A stretch of DNA of 60,431 nucleotides from Candidatus Scalindua sp. (GCA_018670825.1 JABHIW010000159.1:1-60431); one strand, 5' to 3'; shown: positions 27,095-36,233, counted from the first letter of the stretch. Notes: generated from the letters alone by a model not told the origin. Numbers and translations: made by a program.

Positions 27095-28486
27095 ATGAAA
27101 AGAGAAATATGGTTTGACAAATTGACCCGTTCACAGAAACAAATCTCAATGACCTTTGGGTTTAATGACTTAAGGTTTGAAGTTGCATATTGGTATAACG
27201 ATGTTGATTTGCATTTTTTAGAAGAGAAGTATGGCCAGGAGAATATGAACAAAATATATTTTCATATTATGGCATTTGAAATCAATAAACTTGTCAGTTT
27301 GCAACCTAAAACGATAGATCTTGGAGATTATGCACGATTTCACACGGAGCAGTTCGAATCTTTTTGGCAAAAAATAGTTCGCAAAATATGGGTACAGTGG
27401 AGATATGAAAACAATTTGCCACATTATAAGGAACCTGAATTCATAAGCAATCCAGTTGAATCTCAGCTTAAATCAATAGAAAACCAACTTGAACTGATCA
27501 AGGTATTATCTTTCTGTGGCGGTGGAAAGGACAGTTTAGTGGCGATGAAACTTCTTGAACGAGCTAGAATTCCCTATTCATCATTTGCCTATTCAAGTTC
27601 AGTATATGGCACCCAGCAACATCAACACGATTTAATTAAACGTCTTCTTAAACATGGAACACAATGTAATCATCATGCGTTATGGGTATTTGACAGCTTT
27701 ATCGATTCACCAGTGCTACAACTCTATCCACAGTATACGTCAAAAAGCATTAAATCGGCAGAAACACCCAGTTCTATATTCGGATCATTACCAATTGTGC
27801 TTCAGCATGGATACCACCACATTGCTTTAGGGCATGAACGCAGCGCAGATGCGGGAAACTTAATATGGGAAGAGACTGGTGAGGAGGTGAATCATCAATG
27901 GGGCAAGTCGTTTGAAGCGGAAGTGCTTATTAATAACTATATTCAGAACGAACTCATTTCAAATTTTTCCTATTTTAGTTTACTGAAGCCAATGTATGAT
28001 GTAGTAATCTTTAATTTGTTAAAACTTGATATTGAAGGAGTTTCGGATACACATTCCTGTAGTATCCAAAAACCATGGTGTTGCAAATGCGCTAAATGTG
28101 CATATGTATGGCTTAATTACATGGCTTATCTTCCCGTTGATTTAGTAAATTCAATTTTCAAAACAAATCTGTTTGACATTCAGGAAAACCAACATTGGTT
28201 TTATGAAATGCTTGGCCTGGGAGAGCATACACCATTTGAATGTATAGGAGAGATTTCGGAAACTCGCCTGGCTTTTGAACTGTGTAGAAGAAAAGGCTTA
28301 GGCGGAAAAGCAATGGATATGTATTTTCAAAAATTTCCAAATCTGGATGTTGCACCAATTCTGGAAAAATACCTGAATATTGATCCAACTCAGGCCAACA
28401 TTCCTTTTGAGATTAAAGAGAGAATAATTCCTCAAATATATGATGCAGCAAAAGAGACTCGTCAGTATATAAGCCAATATTGTTAA
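27095..28486 (+). CDS. PP-loop ATP-pyrophosphatase-like protein (MurL-like)
   Basis: The 463-residue protein has an N-terminal ~130-residue domain, then the PP-loop LSFCGGGKDSLVAMKLL (about residues 137-153) that binds ATP in N-type ATP pyrophosphatases, and a Cys cluster CCKCAKCAYVWLNYM (about 328-342). This combination recalls MurL, the UDP-MurNAc-L-Ala-L-Glu epimerase of an alternative peptidoglycan route, from memory of that family. No MurD2 partner is adjacent, so another adenylation role is equally possible. Base composition returns here to the A+T-rich background, so the island probably ends before it. No clear ribosome-binding site. Confidence 0.55.
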   Translation: MKREIWFDKLTRSQKQISMTFGFNDLRFEVAYWYNDVDLHFLEEKYGQENMNKIYFHIMAFEINKLVSLQPKTIDLGDYARFHTEQFESFWQKIVRKIWVQWRYENNLPHYKEPEFISNPVESQLKSIENQLELIKVLSFCGGGKDSLVAMKLLERARIPYSSFAYSSSVYGTQQHQHDLIKRLLKHGTQCNHHALWVFDSFIDSPVLQLYPQYTSKSIKSAETPSSIFGSLPIVLQHGYHHIALGHERSADAGNLIWEETGEEVNHQWGKSFEAEVLINNYIQNELISNFSYFSLLKPMYDVVIFNLLKLDIEGVSDTHSCSIQKPWCCKCAKCAYVWLNYMAYLPVDLVNSIFKTNLFDIQENQHWFYEMLGLGEHTPFECIGEISETRLAFELCRRKGLGGKAMDMYFQKFPNLDVAPILEKYLNIDPTQANIPFEIKERIIPQIYDAAKETRQYISQYC

Positions 28487-28620
28487 AAACTCAGTAGGTG
28501 ACCTTAGTTTCAATTTGAAAGGATTTGATTTAGCATATAAATTTATGAGAGATGGGCCAACAAGCGGTGTTGACTTTGGGGGTCCACGTAATATTAAAAA
28601 AACGAAAGGGAGGAAATCTT

Positions 28621-29910
28621 ATGGCTAAAAAAGTAAAAAAAATTAAGAACGAACAGACAAAAAATGAGAGACAACCGGAACTTCATCAATGTCATACGCC
28701 GGAAGAGATCGTTGGTGCTCTGAAGCATATATTACGGGATCATAAGGGATGGGAAGAACTGCTGGAAAAATCCCTTAAGGATGCTCACGAAAACGCGAAA
28801 AAGAATCTCAGCAAGGAGTACTATAAGCGGTTCATGTTCCATCCGGCGGATACTCTGGATGAATATTGCCGATACCTGGAATGGTTCGTAAACTGGAAGC
28901 CTCATGAGTATAACAAGGGCTATGACAAGAAAGAGGAATCCGGAGAGGCGTTTAACAAAGAGGTTTTTTTTCAACTCGTTAAATTCTACTGGCTACTGGA
29001 CCAGCCTACGGGCAGAGAACTCCAGAACAAAGAAGATCTAACACGGAAAGGGACCGGGAATGACTTTACGGACTGGATGGTGCATTTTGCAAATGACTGG
29101 GGACATTTTCTTAATACACCTGAATCAATAGATGACAATACGTTACAGTCATTTATAGATGATCCTGATTTTAAGATGTTCCAGTATCTCATCCCCCCAG
29201 AGGCATATACCCCCAGAGATAAGCACTCAAAAGATAAGCCGAATTCTCCGAGCGGATGGCAGACGTTTAATCAGTTTTTTGCCCGCGAGATCAATCCCGG
29301 CTTGAGGCCAGTAGCCGGCATGTTTGATGACAACATAATTATTTCACCCGCAGATTCCACGTTCAAAGCAAAGTTTCACATTGGTAGTGACTCGGTAGTC
29401 AAGATAAAACATACTCACAAGTACCATGTTGAGAAGCTCCTGGCCGACAGTCCGCACCGAGGCAGGTTCAGCAACGGATTGTTCTATCATGCATTTTTAG
29501 GGCCAAATGACTACCATCGGTTCCGTGCTCCGGTGAGAGGTACTGTTCTGGAATCACGGGCCATTCAGGAAAAGGTGTTTCTCAACGTTGTCATAAAAGC
29601 AGACGGAACGTTTGATGCACCGGATGGAGCAGGAGATGGTTATGAATTTTCCCAGACAAGGGGGTTGTTGATGTTGGATTCTCCCATCGGGTTAGTCGCT
29701 GTAATACCGATTGGAATGGCCCAGGTATCATCAGTAAATATGACTGCTGTCGTAGGGTCTTACCTCAATAAAGGAGATGAATTCGGCTATTTCCTTTTTG
29801 GCGGCTCTGACATTATCGTATTGTTTGAAGCTGAGAGCAATGTGACCATCAATACTGCGCCAGGGATTCATTACAACACCGGGATGTGTATCGGGGAGGT
29901 GATCTGGTAG
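28621..29910 (+). CDS. Phosphatidylserine-decarboxylase-superfamily proenzyme 1
   Basis: GGGAGG stands seven bases before ATG 28621, giving 429 residues. The family marks are FNQFFAREINPGLRPVAG, HAFLGPNDYHRFRAPVRGTV and the self-cleavage region FLFGGSDIIVLFE (Ser about 397), where the backbone is cut and the Ser turned into the pyruvoyl cofactor. The long N-terminal part matches the PSDC-type extension rather than the short bacterial Psd. No membrane segment is evident. Members decarboxylate phosphatidylserine or, in PSDC-bearing branches, free amino acids. A related, more diverged copy lies at 33355. Confidence 0.8.
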   Translation: MAKKVKKIKNEQTKNERQPELHQCHTPEEIVGALKHILRDHKGWEELLEKSLKDAHENAKKNLSKEYYKRFMFHPADTLDEYCRYLEWFVNWKPHEYNKGYDKKEESGEAFNKEVFFQLVKFYWLLDQPTGRELQNKEDLTRKGTGNDFTDWMVHFANDWGHFLNTPESIDDNTLQSFIDDPDFKMFQYLIPPEAYTPRDKHSKDKPNSPSGWQTFNQFFAREINPGLRPVAGMFDDNIIISPADSTFKAKFHIGSDSVVKIKHTHKYHVEKLLADSPHRGRFSNGLFYHAFLGPNDYHRFRAPVRGTVLESRAIQEKVFLNVVIKADGTFDAPDGAGDGYEFSQTRGLLMLDSPIGLVAVIPIGMAQVSSVNMTAVVGSYLNKGDEFGYFLFGGSDIIVLFEAESNVTINTAPGIHYNTGMCIGEVIW

Positions 29911-29944
29911 TATCTGTTACAGAAGCTACTAATTACTAAAAAAT

Positions 29945-30002
29945 GTAGGGGCTGTTTCCCAAACAGCCTTTAATAAAGGTTCGTTTGGGAAACGAACCCT
30001 AC
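29945..30002. repeat. Cloverleaf-like structured repeat, copy 1
   Basis: Nearly every base pairs: outer stem gtagg/cctac, then three hairpins in a row, gctgttt-ccc-aaacagc (29951-29967), cttt-aat-aaag (29968-29978) and gttcgttt-ggg-aaacgaac (29979-29997). The 20 bases upstream (from 29925, agctactaatta...) are also shared with copy 2. It belongs to the GTAGGG...CCCTAC family seen at 18170 and 31861. Confidence 0.85.
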
Positions 30003-30136
30003 AGTGAGGATTCGGCGAATGAAGATAGGACAAAGATGGCCTTTTGTCGCAATTTAGCGGAGACCAGTACCCTCGTAAAAAAACGGGGCTAATACAGATG
30101 CCACTTTAATTTAATTAAAAGAGAAATGGAGGTCTT

Positions 30137-31627
30137 ATGATGAATCGTTATTGTATTTTATTATTATTGTGTCTGTTGATATGGGGCTGCAATGACACTT
30201 CTGTAGTTGAGTCACCACAAACTTCAAAAGCAGAGCAGACTGAAGTTGTCGTTGAGGAAGAGGTCGAGGTTGCTGTCGACGTTAAGGTCGAAACAGGCTA
30301 TATACCTTTCCCCAAAGGCTATGGTTATATGGAAAACCTGGGTGCCCTGCAAAAAGCGACTGATGAGGGTAACCGCAAGATAATTCGTGAACACGCATGG
30401 AAACTATGGGCGGGTATTATGCAACCGGCAGAAGGTTTGGGCTGGCCTTTATGGTATACATGGTCAAATACCACAGCTGCTTTTAAGGCTGAAAACAGTG
30501 GAAAAGTTGGTGATGAGAAAAGCAAAAGTAATGCTTCTTCAGGGGAATCGTTAAAGACAAAAAACCTTAAGAATATGGTGAATGTCGATACAAAAACCCC
30601 TAATTACGATTTACCCCAAACGGTGATCGACAAGTATAGTGGCGTCATCACGGATGGTTCTATAAAAGACGGAGCAAATTTTCAAAATAACGGTGATATT
30701 ATGGTTGCCACAGAGTCACTTAGCCAACAGGCTATGGATAACATACGTGAGAAAGAGCTCTACCTCACATCGACATTGGATGCACTGCACGCCAAAAATG
30801 AACCAATAAATCTGGTTTCGAAATTTATTGTTACCAAACATATGTACTGGCCTGTCAAAGCTGAAGGCATTACCGGTGTGCCGGTCTGGAAAGATAATTT
30901 CCCTGATACTTTCCCTGGCTATGCCGGTTACGAAGTATGGGACACCCTGGTAGGTATTGATCCAAGTGGCGAACAAATTGGAAATACCGTTAAGGTTGAG
31001 TTTTTGTATGGTGTTAAAGATTACGAAAAGAAACCTATGTCAACGGTTACTGCTGAAGCAAAGGTGTATGGATTGGACGACTTTTATTACCATAAAATTA
31101 CGCAAGACGATTGGGATTCGTTTGATGAAGCTGACAAAGGAATTCTCGATGCCGCAAGCTACTGGGCAAACAATCAACCAATCGGTGTCGGTGATTATCT
31201 GATCAGCATCGCTATGCACGTTAATACCAGGGAACTACCAAGCTGGACTTTACAAAGCGTCTGGTGGTCGGATGAACCTGATAAAGGGCAATACGCCGCC
31301 AATCGACCTGAACTGCCACAAGCCACAGGACCATGGGATCATTACCTGCTTACCGACGATTACGCAGTGCCGCCTAACGATAAAGGCGAGCTGGATATTG
31401 CAGTCAATCCATATATCGAAGGGGTCATTCATCCAATCGCTACCAGTTGTCGAAACTGTCATGTACGAGCAGGGTGGCCGACAGGTTCTACGGCGGGAAC
31501 CGCTGGCTATCAAAACCCGGATTGCCCCGGGTTGTTGACCTATCTTACTCCGGAGAGTCCATGTCTGGAGAAAATCACCTTGACTGATTACTCATGGATT
31601 ATTCCTGATAGGGCGATTTCGGAATAG
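30137..31627 (+). CDS. Monohaem c-type lipoprotein
   Basis: A GGAGG stands before the ATG, and a second ATG follows directly. The N-terminus is a lipoprotein signal (LLLLCLLIWGC), then an acidic linker rich in Glu and Val. The 496-residue protein has one CxxCH at about residue 439 (CRNCH) near the C-terminus, so it binds one haem c and is presumably a periplasmic lipoprotein electron carrier or oxidoreductase. The body (YIPFPKGYGYMENLGALQ..., WSNTTAAF) matches nothing I recognise. It sits between two PSD-like genes; a redox role in the same pathway is inferred only from position. Confidence 0.75.
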   Translation: MMNRYCILLLLCLLIWGCNDTSVVESPQTSKAEQTEVVVEEEVEVAVDVKVETGYIPFPKGYGYMENLGALQKATDEGNRKIIREHAWKLWAGIMQPAEGLGWPLWYTWSNTTAAFKAENSGKVGDEKSKSNASSGESLKTKNLKNMVNVDTKTPNYDLPQTVIDKYSGVITDGSIKDGANFQNNGDIMVATESLSQQAMDNIREKELYLTSTLDALHAKNEPINLVSKFIVTKHMYWPVKAEGITGVPVWKDNFPDTFPGYAGYEVWDTLVGIDPSGEQIGNTVKVEFLYGVKDYEKKPMSTVTAEAKVYGLDDFYYHKITQDDWDSFDEADKGILDAASYWANNQPIGVGDYLISIAMHVNTRELPSWTLQSVWWSDEPDKGQYAANRPELPQATGPWDHYLLTDDYAVPPNDKGELDIAVNPYIEGVIHPIATSCRNCHVRAGWPTGSTAGTAGYQNPDCPGLLTYLTPESPCLEKITLTDYSWIIPDRAISE

Positions 31628-31743
31628 ATATCGCTACCGGTTAAGTTGCGCTTTTTTCCCCACTTTGTGCGAGCTGTTATTTTGAACATCGCATTAAAGT
31701 GGGGAAAAAAGTCAGGATCAGAAGAAAAATAGTTTCGAATATG

Positions 31744-31830
31744 AAAACAATGATTTTGCTGACAACAACATATAAGATGCGAACCGAATCCAATTCCTCG
31801 CATCATGAAAAACTATTCGTCATTTGTAAA
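31744..31830. ncRNA. Duplicated 87-bp conserved element, copy 1 (candidate structured RNA)
   Basis: This stretch aligns without gaps to 34752-34838. Both copies keep a stem: gatgcga with tcgcatc here (7 bp), gatgcgaa with ttcgcgtc in the other copy (8 bp, with one T/G wobble). The base changes therefore keep RNA pairing. The function is unknown; it could be a mobile-repeat remnant or a 3'-UTR element, as both copies follow a coding region in the same cluster. Confidence 0.4.
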
Positions 31831-31860
31831 GTTGTGGAAAGCTACTAATTATTTAAAAAT

Positions 31861-31942
31861 GTAGGGGCTGTTTGCCCTGTCCGACAAATGACAGGCGGGC
31901 AAACAGCCTTTAATAAAGGTTCGTTTGGGAAACGAACCCTAC
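31861..31942. repeat. Cloverleaf-like structured repeat, copy 2 (expanded arm)
   Basis: Same plan and termini as the copy at 29945, including the identical second and third hairpins. The first arm is longer: gctgtttgcc pairs with ggcaaacagc around an internal cctgtc/gacagg stem. The structure is thus kept while the sequence grew, consistent with a mobile or recombining repeat family. Confidence 0.85.
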
Positions 31943-32004
31943 AGGAAAAAATAAAAAACAATTTCCTATCATCAAACAAAATCTCAAACGAAGGAGAGTT
32001 TTCA

Positions 32005-33315
32005 ATGAGTTATGATCGTATTCGAATAACAGGTTATGCAATACCGACAACACCGGGAGGTGTGGTCGACATAGGCAATCCCAATGGCCCAGGCTCTGTT
32101 GCGGGTTATTACCTTGGCAGTGAAGATTTCGAGACTGACATACAGGCGCGCATCGATATACTAAAAGCCGCTGTAGACACGGCTAAAGCCAAAATTACTG
32201 GTGACGACACAGGTGTTATTAATCTATTCGTTGCACCTGAGTTTTATTTTCACGGTTTATCCGGCCCTTATATTTTTGAGGATGAAGCCAATGATCCGAT
32301 AATCACCATTCGTGAAAAACTCACAGGCACCTTCAACTCTACAGACTATCCGAACTGGATGTTTGTGTGCGGCAGTGTTATCTCGACGCACGTTAAAGAC
32401 CCTGCCAGAATGTTTGCATCAGAATCCGTAAAAAGCCGTAACAATATCGTTAAAACATTATCTCAAGAATGGCGAAATTCATTTGGCCCACTAAAGGGCG
32501 TCATCTTTGATATGCTGATTAACTTCATCAAGGTATGCCACTCTTATCCAAATTGTGAAATCAGAAACCGAAGTGTCATCATCAACAATATGGGTATCAA
32601 TCCACCACAAAACAGTGATGTGTGTAAAGTGATGACTACCGAAAAGTACTATTGTTCGAATGAGGACCTTTTGTTGTACGACACCGAATCCAATCAACAG
32701 GTTGTTACCGAACAAATGACAGCTTACCCGGTCATCGATTTATCTGCAGGTGATGCTAAGCAGTCGGCATTCGATAAATATGCCATATTCAGACAAGGCA
32801 TTGACATACCTGATGCTGCTGCTATGGATTATGGTGTTGAGATTTGTCTCGATCACAGCGACACACGTTTACGTCGCAATATCGATAACGAGCCCTCACC
32901 TATCGTCGCTCCCCATGTACAGATCATTCCGTCTTGCGGCATGCAAATTGTGCAATCCAGCGTAGCAACTGATGCCAATGGCATTGTTTTCAATTGTGAT
33001 GGACAATATACATTAAATAACACCGGAGCGGGGCCGGGCCAGGGTGATGTCAGCGGCGTTGAATCTGTCTACGCAAATTACAGTAAAGGATCGTATGGTG
33101 CGCATTCACAACTTGCACGCGTCAACCAGGCAGCTATAGGGGGAGATCCCAATGCTCCCGACTCAAGCAATGCCAGCTTTCAAAACTTGAGTGAAGAATT
33201 GATTACGTGTTTTTCGGTGGATCAACCGCCAGCTAATCTTGATCAGTATTATGCAGGTGGCGCCGGAGAATTGCATATCTATGGACTTGATGCGCCTTTG
33301 ACACTTTATTCGTAA
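32005..33315 (+). CDS. Nitrilase-superfamily-like carbon-nitrogen hydrolase
   Basis: GAAGGAGAG stands before ATG 32005 (an upstream in-frame extension to 31888 runs through a repeat and is rejected). The 436-residue protein shows the nitrilase-fold triad in order: Glu in NLFVAPEFYF (about 79), Lys in TTEKYYCSN (about 214) and Cys in VEICLDHSD (about 281). These enzymes hydrolyse nitriles or amides, or transfer acyl groups, through a Cys thioester. Family members are usually 260-330 residues; here an insert between Lys and Glu regions and a ~100-residue tail add length. No signal peptide. Surrounded by two PSD-type decarboxylases, so it may process an amine- or amide-containing metabolite. Confidence 0.65.
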   Translation: MSYDRIRITGYAIPTTPGGVVDIGNPNGPGSVAGYYLGSEDFETDIQARIDILKAAVDTAKAKITGDDTGVINLFVAPEFYFHGLSGPYIFEDEANDPIITIREKLTGTFNSTDYPNWMFVCGSVISTHVKDPARMFASESVKSRNNIVKTLSQEWRNSFGPLKGVIFDMLINFIKVCHSYPNCEIRNRSVIINNMGINPPQNSDVCKVMTTEKYYCSNEDLLLYDTESNQQVVTEQMTAYPVIDLSAGDAKQSAFDKYAIFRQGIDIPDAAAMDYGVEICLDHSDTRLRRNIDNEPSPIVAPHVQIIPSCGMQIVQSSVATDANGIVFNCDGQYTLNNTGAGPGQGDVSGVESVYANYSKGSYGAHSQLARVNQAAIGGDPNAPDSSNASFQNLSEELITCFSVDQPPANLDQYYAGGAGELHIYGLDAPLTLYS

Positions 33316-33354
33316 ACTAAAGTATCGGTTTTATACACAAAAGGAGAGTAAAAA

Positions 33355-34653
33355 ATGAGAGACATTATACCGTATCGTGTTGGTGAGTGGCTTCCTTCGG
33401 ACCAGGAACAACTACAGACATGGATTTGCGCACTTGCGCTGGAAGCGAGTGACGAGACAATTAAGTTACATCCGGTCATAGAAGATTTTAAGAATCTTAT
33501 AGAAACTGATGCAGAAGTCTATATGCTCTTTAACCTGATGTTTACTCAGGTCCCGAATAAGCCACCTTACAACAACTCCCCAACTAATAAGTCGGAAATT
33601 AAAGATTACCATCACATGCTGCGTATGATGAACGTAATAATGACGAAGGCCCCCGAATTTCTGGAAATCGACGGACAACCGGCAGGACTAATAGGTTTCC
33701 CCATTAACGCCATTCTGGATTGGCCAATGGGAACAACTGCAGGATTTGCAGCTTTTTTAAACGAGAAGGTTAATCTTCACTTGAAGAAAATACTTGATGA
33801 ATGGGGCTCGTTCCTTAAATCACCGGAATCCGCTTATGTCTTGACTGATAAATCTAACGGTTGGTTTGGGAGTAATGCCTTTGCCCCAAACGCAATGCCT
33901 GATTTTGAAACAAATTTCAAGTATGAACCATCAGAGCCGCATTTTGGCTATAGTTCCTGGGATGATTTTTTTACGAGAGAATTCAAAGAAGGGCAGCGCC
34001 CCATTGCATCACCCGACGATGACAATGTTATTGTCAATGCATGCGAATCTGCGCCTTACAGGTGTGCGCCCAATGTACAACTCCGAGACAAATTCTGGAT
34101 AAAAGCGCAACGCTACTCTTTAGAGCATATGCTTGCAAACGACTCTCTGGTTGATACATTCGTAGGCGGAACAGTTTATCAAGCTTTCCTGAGCGCATTG
34201 AGTTACCACCGATGGCACAGTCCCGTAAGCGGAAAAGTCATAAAGACTAAGGTCGTCAATGGTTCGTATTATTCAGAACCCCTGATAGAAGGCTTTGCTA
34301 ATCCTGATGGCCCGGACCCTTCTGCCCCAAATGATTCACAAGGCTACTTAGCAGAAGTAGCGACACGAGCACTGATTTTTATTGAAGCGGATAACCCCCT
34401 GATTGGGCTCATCTGCTTTATAGCTGTTGGTATGGCAGAAGTCTCAACATGCGATATTACCGTTAAAGAGGGGCAGCACATAAGTAAAGGCGACCAGACC
34501 GGGATGTTCCATTTTGGAGGTTCAACACACTGTTTGATTTTTCGACCAGAATCGCTTCTTGAGTTTGACTTTCATGGACAAACCCCTGGCCTTAAAGCAG
34601 GCAATATCCCAATCAATTCAAAGATTGCGACAGTGCGCCCTCGGGTTTCTTAA
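33355..34653 (+). CDS. PSD-superfamily decarboxylase, PsiD-like
   Basis: AAAAGGAGAG precedes the ATG. The 432-residue protein carries the PSDC-type N-terminal domain (IEDFKNLIETDAEVYMLFN, AGFAAFLNEKVNLHLKKIL, WGSFLKS) and a PSD catalytic part: SYHRWHSPVSGKV, then FIEADNPLIGL, VGMAEVSTCDITVKEG and GMFHFGGSTH with the self-cleaving Ser at about 388. From memory this arrangement is very close to fungal PsiD, the L-tryptophan decarboxylase of psilocybin synthesis, which has the same HxxH and GMFHFGGSS segment. It should be pyruvoyl-dependent and more likely act on a free amino acid than on phosphatidylserine. It lies 40 bases after the nitrilase gene. Confidence 0.8.
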   Translation: MRDIIPYRVGEWLPSDQEQLQTWICALALEASDETIKLHPVIEDFKNLIETDAEVYMLFNLMFTQVPNKPPYNNSPTNKSEIKDYHHMLRMMNVIMTKAPEFLEIDGQPAGLIGFPINAILDWPMGTTAGFAAFLNEKVNLHLKKILDEWGSFLKSPESAYVLTDKSNGWFGSNAFAPNAMPDFETNFKYEPSEPHFGYSSWDDFFTREFKEGQRPIASPDDDNVIVNACESAPYRCAPNVQLRDKFWIKAQRYSLEHMLANDSLVDTFVGGTVYQAFLSALSYHRWHSPVSGKVIKTKVVNGSYYSEPLIEGFANPDGPDPSAPNDSQGYLAEVATRALIFIEADNPLIGLICFIAVGMAEVSTCDITVKEGQHISKGDQTGMFHFGGSTHCLIFRPESLLEFDFHGQTPGLKAGNIPINSKIATVRPRVS

Positions 34654-34751
34654 TAAAGGCAAATATGGTGGTGGTCGAATGCCGTTAGTATATGAATTTA
34701 ACGCCCCTGAAGGCGGCGTTAGTATCCAGAAATTTCAGATTATAATTTGGC

Positions 34752-34838
34752 AAAACAATGGTTTTACTAACAACAACAGGTAAGATGCGAACCGAATTCT
34801 ATTCTTCGCGTCATGAGGGATCATTTGTCATTAGTAAG
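34752..34838. ncRNA. Duplicated 87-bp conserved element, copy 2 (candidate structured RNA)
   Basis: Ungapped match to 31744-31830, with the stem gatgcgaa/ttcgcgtc conserved through a wobble pair. It follows the PsiD-like gene and precedes the collagen-like gene. A 7-bp hairpin taacgcc/ggcgtta at 34699-34721 lies just before it and may end the upstream transcript. Confidence 0.4.
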
Positions 34839-34902
34839 GATATGACTACATTTGTTTTAATAGTGTGTTTGATTTCTTAATTTAATGTAAAGGAGAATTG
34901 TT

Positions 34903-36225
34903 ATGGGCGGACCAAGAGGACCAAGAGGGCATACAGGGCCTAGGGGTGATACCGGGTCCAGGGGTGGACAAGGGCCAAAAGGATCAACAGGATCGAAAGG
35001 GCCACAGGGACCAAAAGGATCAACAGGACTGAAAGGGCCACAGGGACCAAAAGGATCAACGGGACTGAAAGGGCCACAAGGGCTACCAGGTAAAACGGGA
35101 CCTGCTACTGATCTATCAAAGGTATTATCTAACCTGAAAGAACTTAAAGCAACGGTTACTCCTCCGGCAGCTATATCCAATATTTTTAATGGAAAATATG
35201 GTCAGATAGCATCGTTCTTAAACAATGATGTTTTTGAAAAGAAAGGAATCGAAGGGTTTATTTCAGAATTTAAGAATGTGAAGAGTGTGATAGATGATAT
35301 TAAATCGGCACCTCTTGGGGATCCAATGAAATTATTGCCTGAAATAAAAGGTTTTCTGGATGCGGCAATTGGGGGAGCACCAGATCCTAAATTCAAGAAG
35401 AATTTTGTAGCAAACCTTGTGAAACTGAAAACAAACCTGGATGAGTTCAGTCAATTATATACAAATGGAGCTGTTCAATTAACACCGAATGTCGATAACG
35501 TCATAAACCTGATTGATAAGATGCCTGCCCCAATATTGGATGCAATTGGTATACTATTCAGCAGGCATTTGCCTGGTGGCGATCTGTCATTATTTCCAAA
35601 TGTGATAAAAGATGTGAATAAATTTATGTTGAGTTACAATAAGGCATTTGGATCACAAGCAAATGTGGGGACAGTGAGTAAGACCTCTAATTCAAAGTCA
35701 TCTTCTAAGAGCTCATCTAAGGCCAGTAAAGGCTCCAGGAAAAGTAATGATTTCTCTGTACAGACTGATGGCGGTGATTCCTCTGAATCGACTGTTAATC
35801 AAATTTTGGATATTGTTAAAGAGCTAAAAGCTAAAGAAGAAGATAGAGAGGAAGCAGAAGAACGGCGGGCAGAAATGAGAAAAAGATGGACGGTTTTTAA
35901 TGGACTGGTATCAAAGCCTTTTTTGATTTCTATTAGTGCGCAATTGGAATTTGTAACTGGCTTCCTGAATGGAATGATTGCAAGTCTTCCTGCAAATGTT
36001 TCGGTTGGGGTGTCTGCTGGCGGAAGCGGTGGGGCTGCAGCCATTGGTGATGGTGAGGGGGCAGTTGAGGGAAAAGATGAAGTGGACGTTTGTGGTTTAA
36101 CGGCAACACTGCTTACGGGCTTACTTATTACTTATGAAATTGTCAAGAGTAGTTATGCATGTGCCCTGGGACTTTATGGTGAGCCCATATTTGTTGAGCA
36201 AGAATTGGATTCTTTTTTCGCGTAA
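34903..36225 (+). CDS. Collagen-like repeat protein with helical C-terminal part
   Basis: The 440-residue protein opens with 22 uninterrupted Gly-X-Y triplets (residues 3-68; GPK, GPQ, GST, GLK units), enough to form a collagen triple helix, and no signal peptide precedes them. Then follow a helical region ([18 protein letters not shown]...), a Ser/Lys-rich linker (about residues 262-290), a charged coiled-coil-like helix ([22 protein letters not shown], about 310-330) and a hydrophobic C-terminus ([16 protein letters not shown]). AAAGGAGA precedes the ATG. It lies between the PsiD-like and DNase II genes of the R-body cluster; a structural role in a fibre or particle is inferred. Confidence 0.8.
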   Translation: MGGPRGPRGHTGPRGDTGSRGGQGPKGSTGSKGPQGPKGSTGLKGPQGPKGSTGLKGPQGLPGKTGPATDLSKVLSNLKELKATVTPPAAISNIFNGKYGQIASFLNNDVFEKKGIEGFISEFKNVKSVIDDIKSAPLGDPMKLLPEIKGFLDAAIGGAPDPKFKKNFVANLVKLKTNLDEFSQLYTNGAVQLTPNVDNVINLIDKMPAPILDAIGILFSRHLPGGDLSLFPNVIKDVNKFMLSYNKAFGSQANVGTVSKTSNSKSSSKSSSKASKGSRKSNDFSVQTDGGDSSESTVNQILDIVKELKAKEEDREEAEERRAEMRKRWTVFNGLVSKPFLISISAQLEFVTGFLNGMIASLPANVSVGVSAGGSGGAAAIGDGEGAVEGKDEVDVCGLTATLLTGLLITYEIVKSSYACALGLYGEPIFVEQELDSFFA

Positions 36226-36233
36226 CTATATTG

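Larger units (their letters stand above)
31628..32004. other. Intergenic region with two repeat elements
   Basis: No gene. It contains copy 1 of an 87-bp conserved stem element (31744-31830) and cloverleaf repeat copy 2 (31861-31942), plus the AAGGAGAG site for the following gene. An inverted gtgggg pair just after the cytochrome stop (aaaagc.gcttttttccccacttt region with aaagtggggaaaaaag at 31694-31709) forms a stem around 31649-31709, a possible terminator for the cytochrome gene. Confidence 0.55.

Noticed and set aside
34857..35180. 107-codon minus-strand Gly/Pro-rich frame
   Set aside because: Mirror image of the collagen repeat on the + strand, which has the ribosome-binding site.
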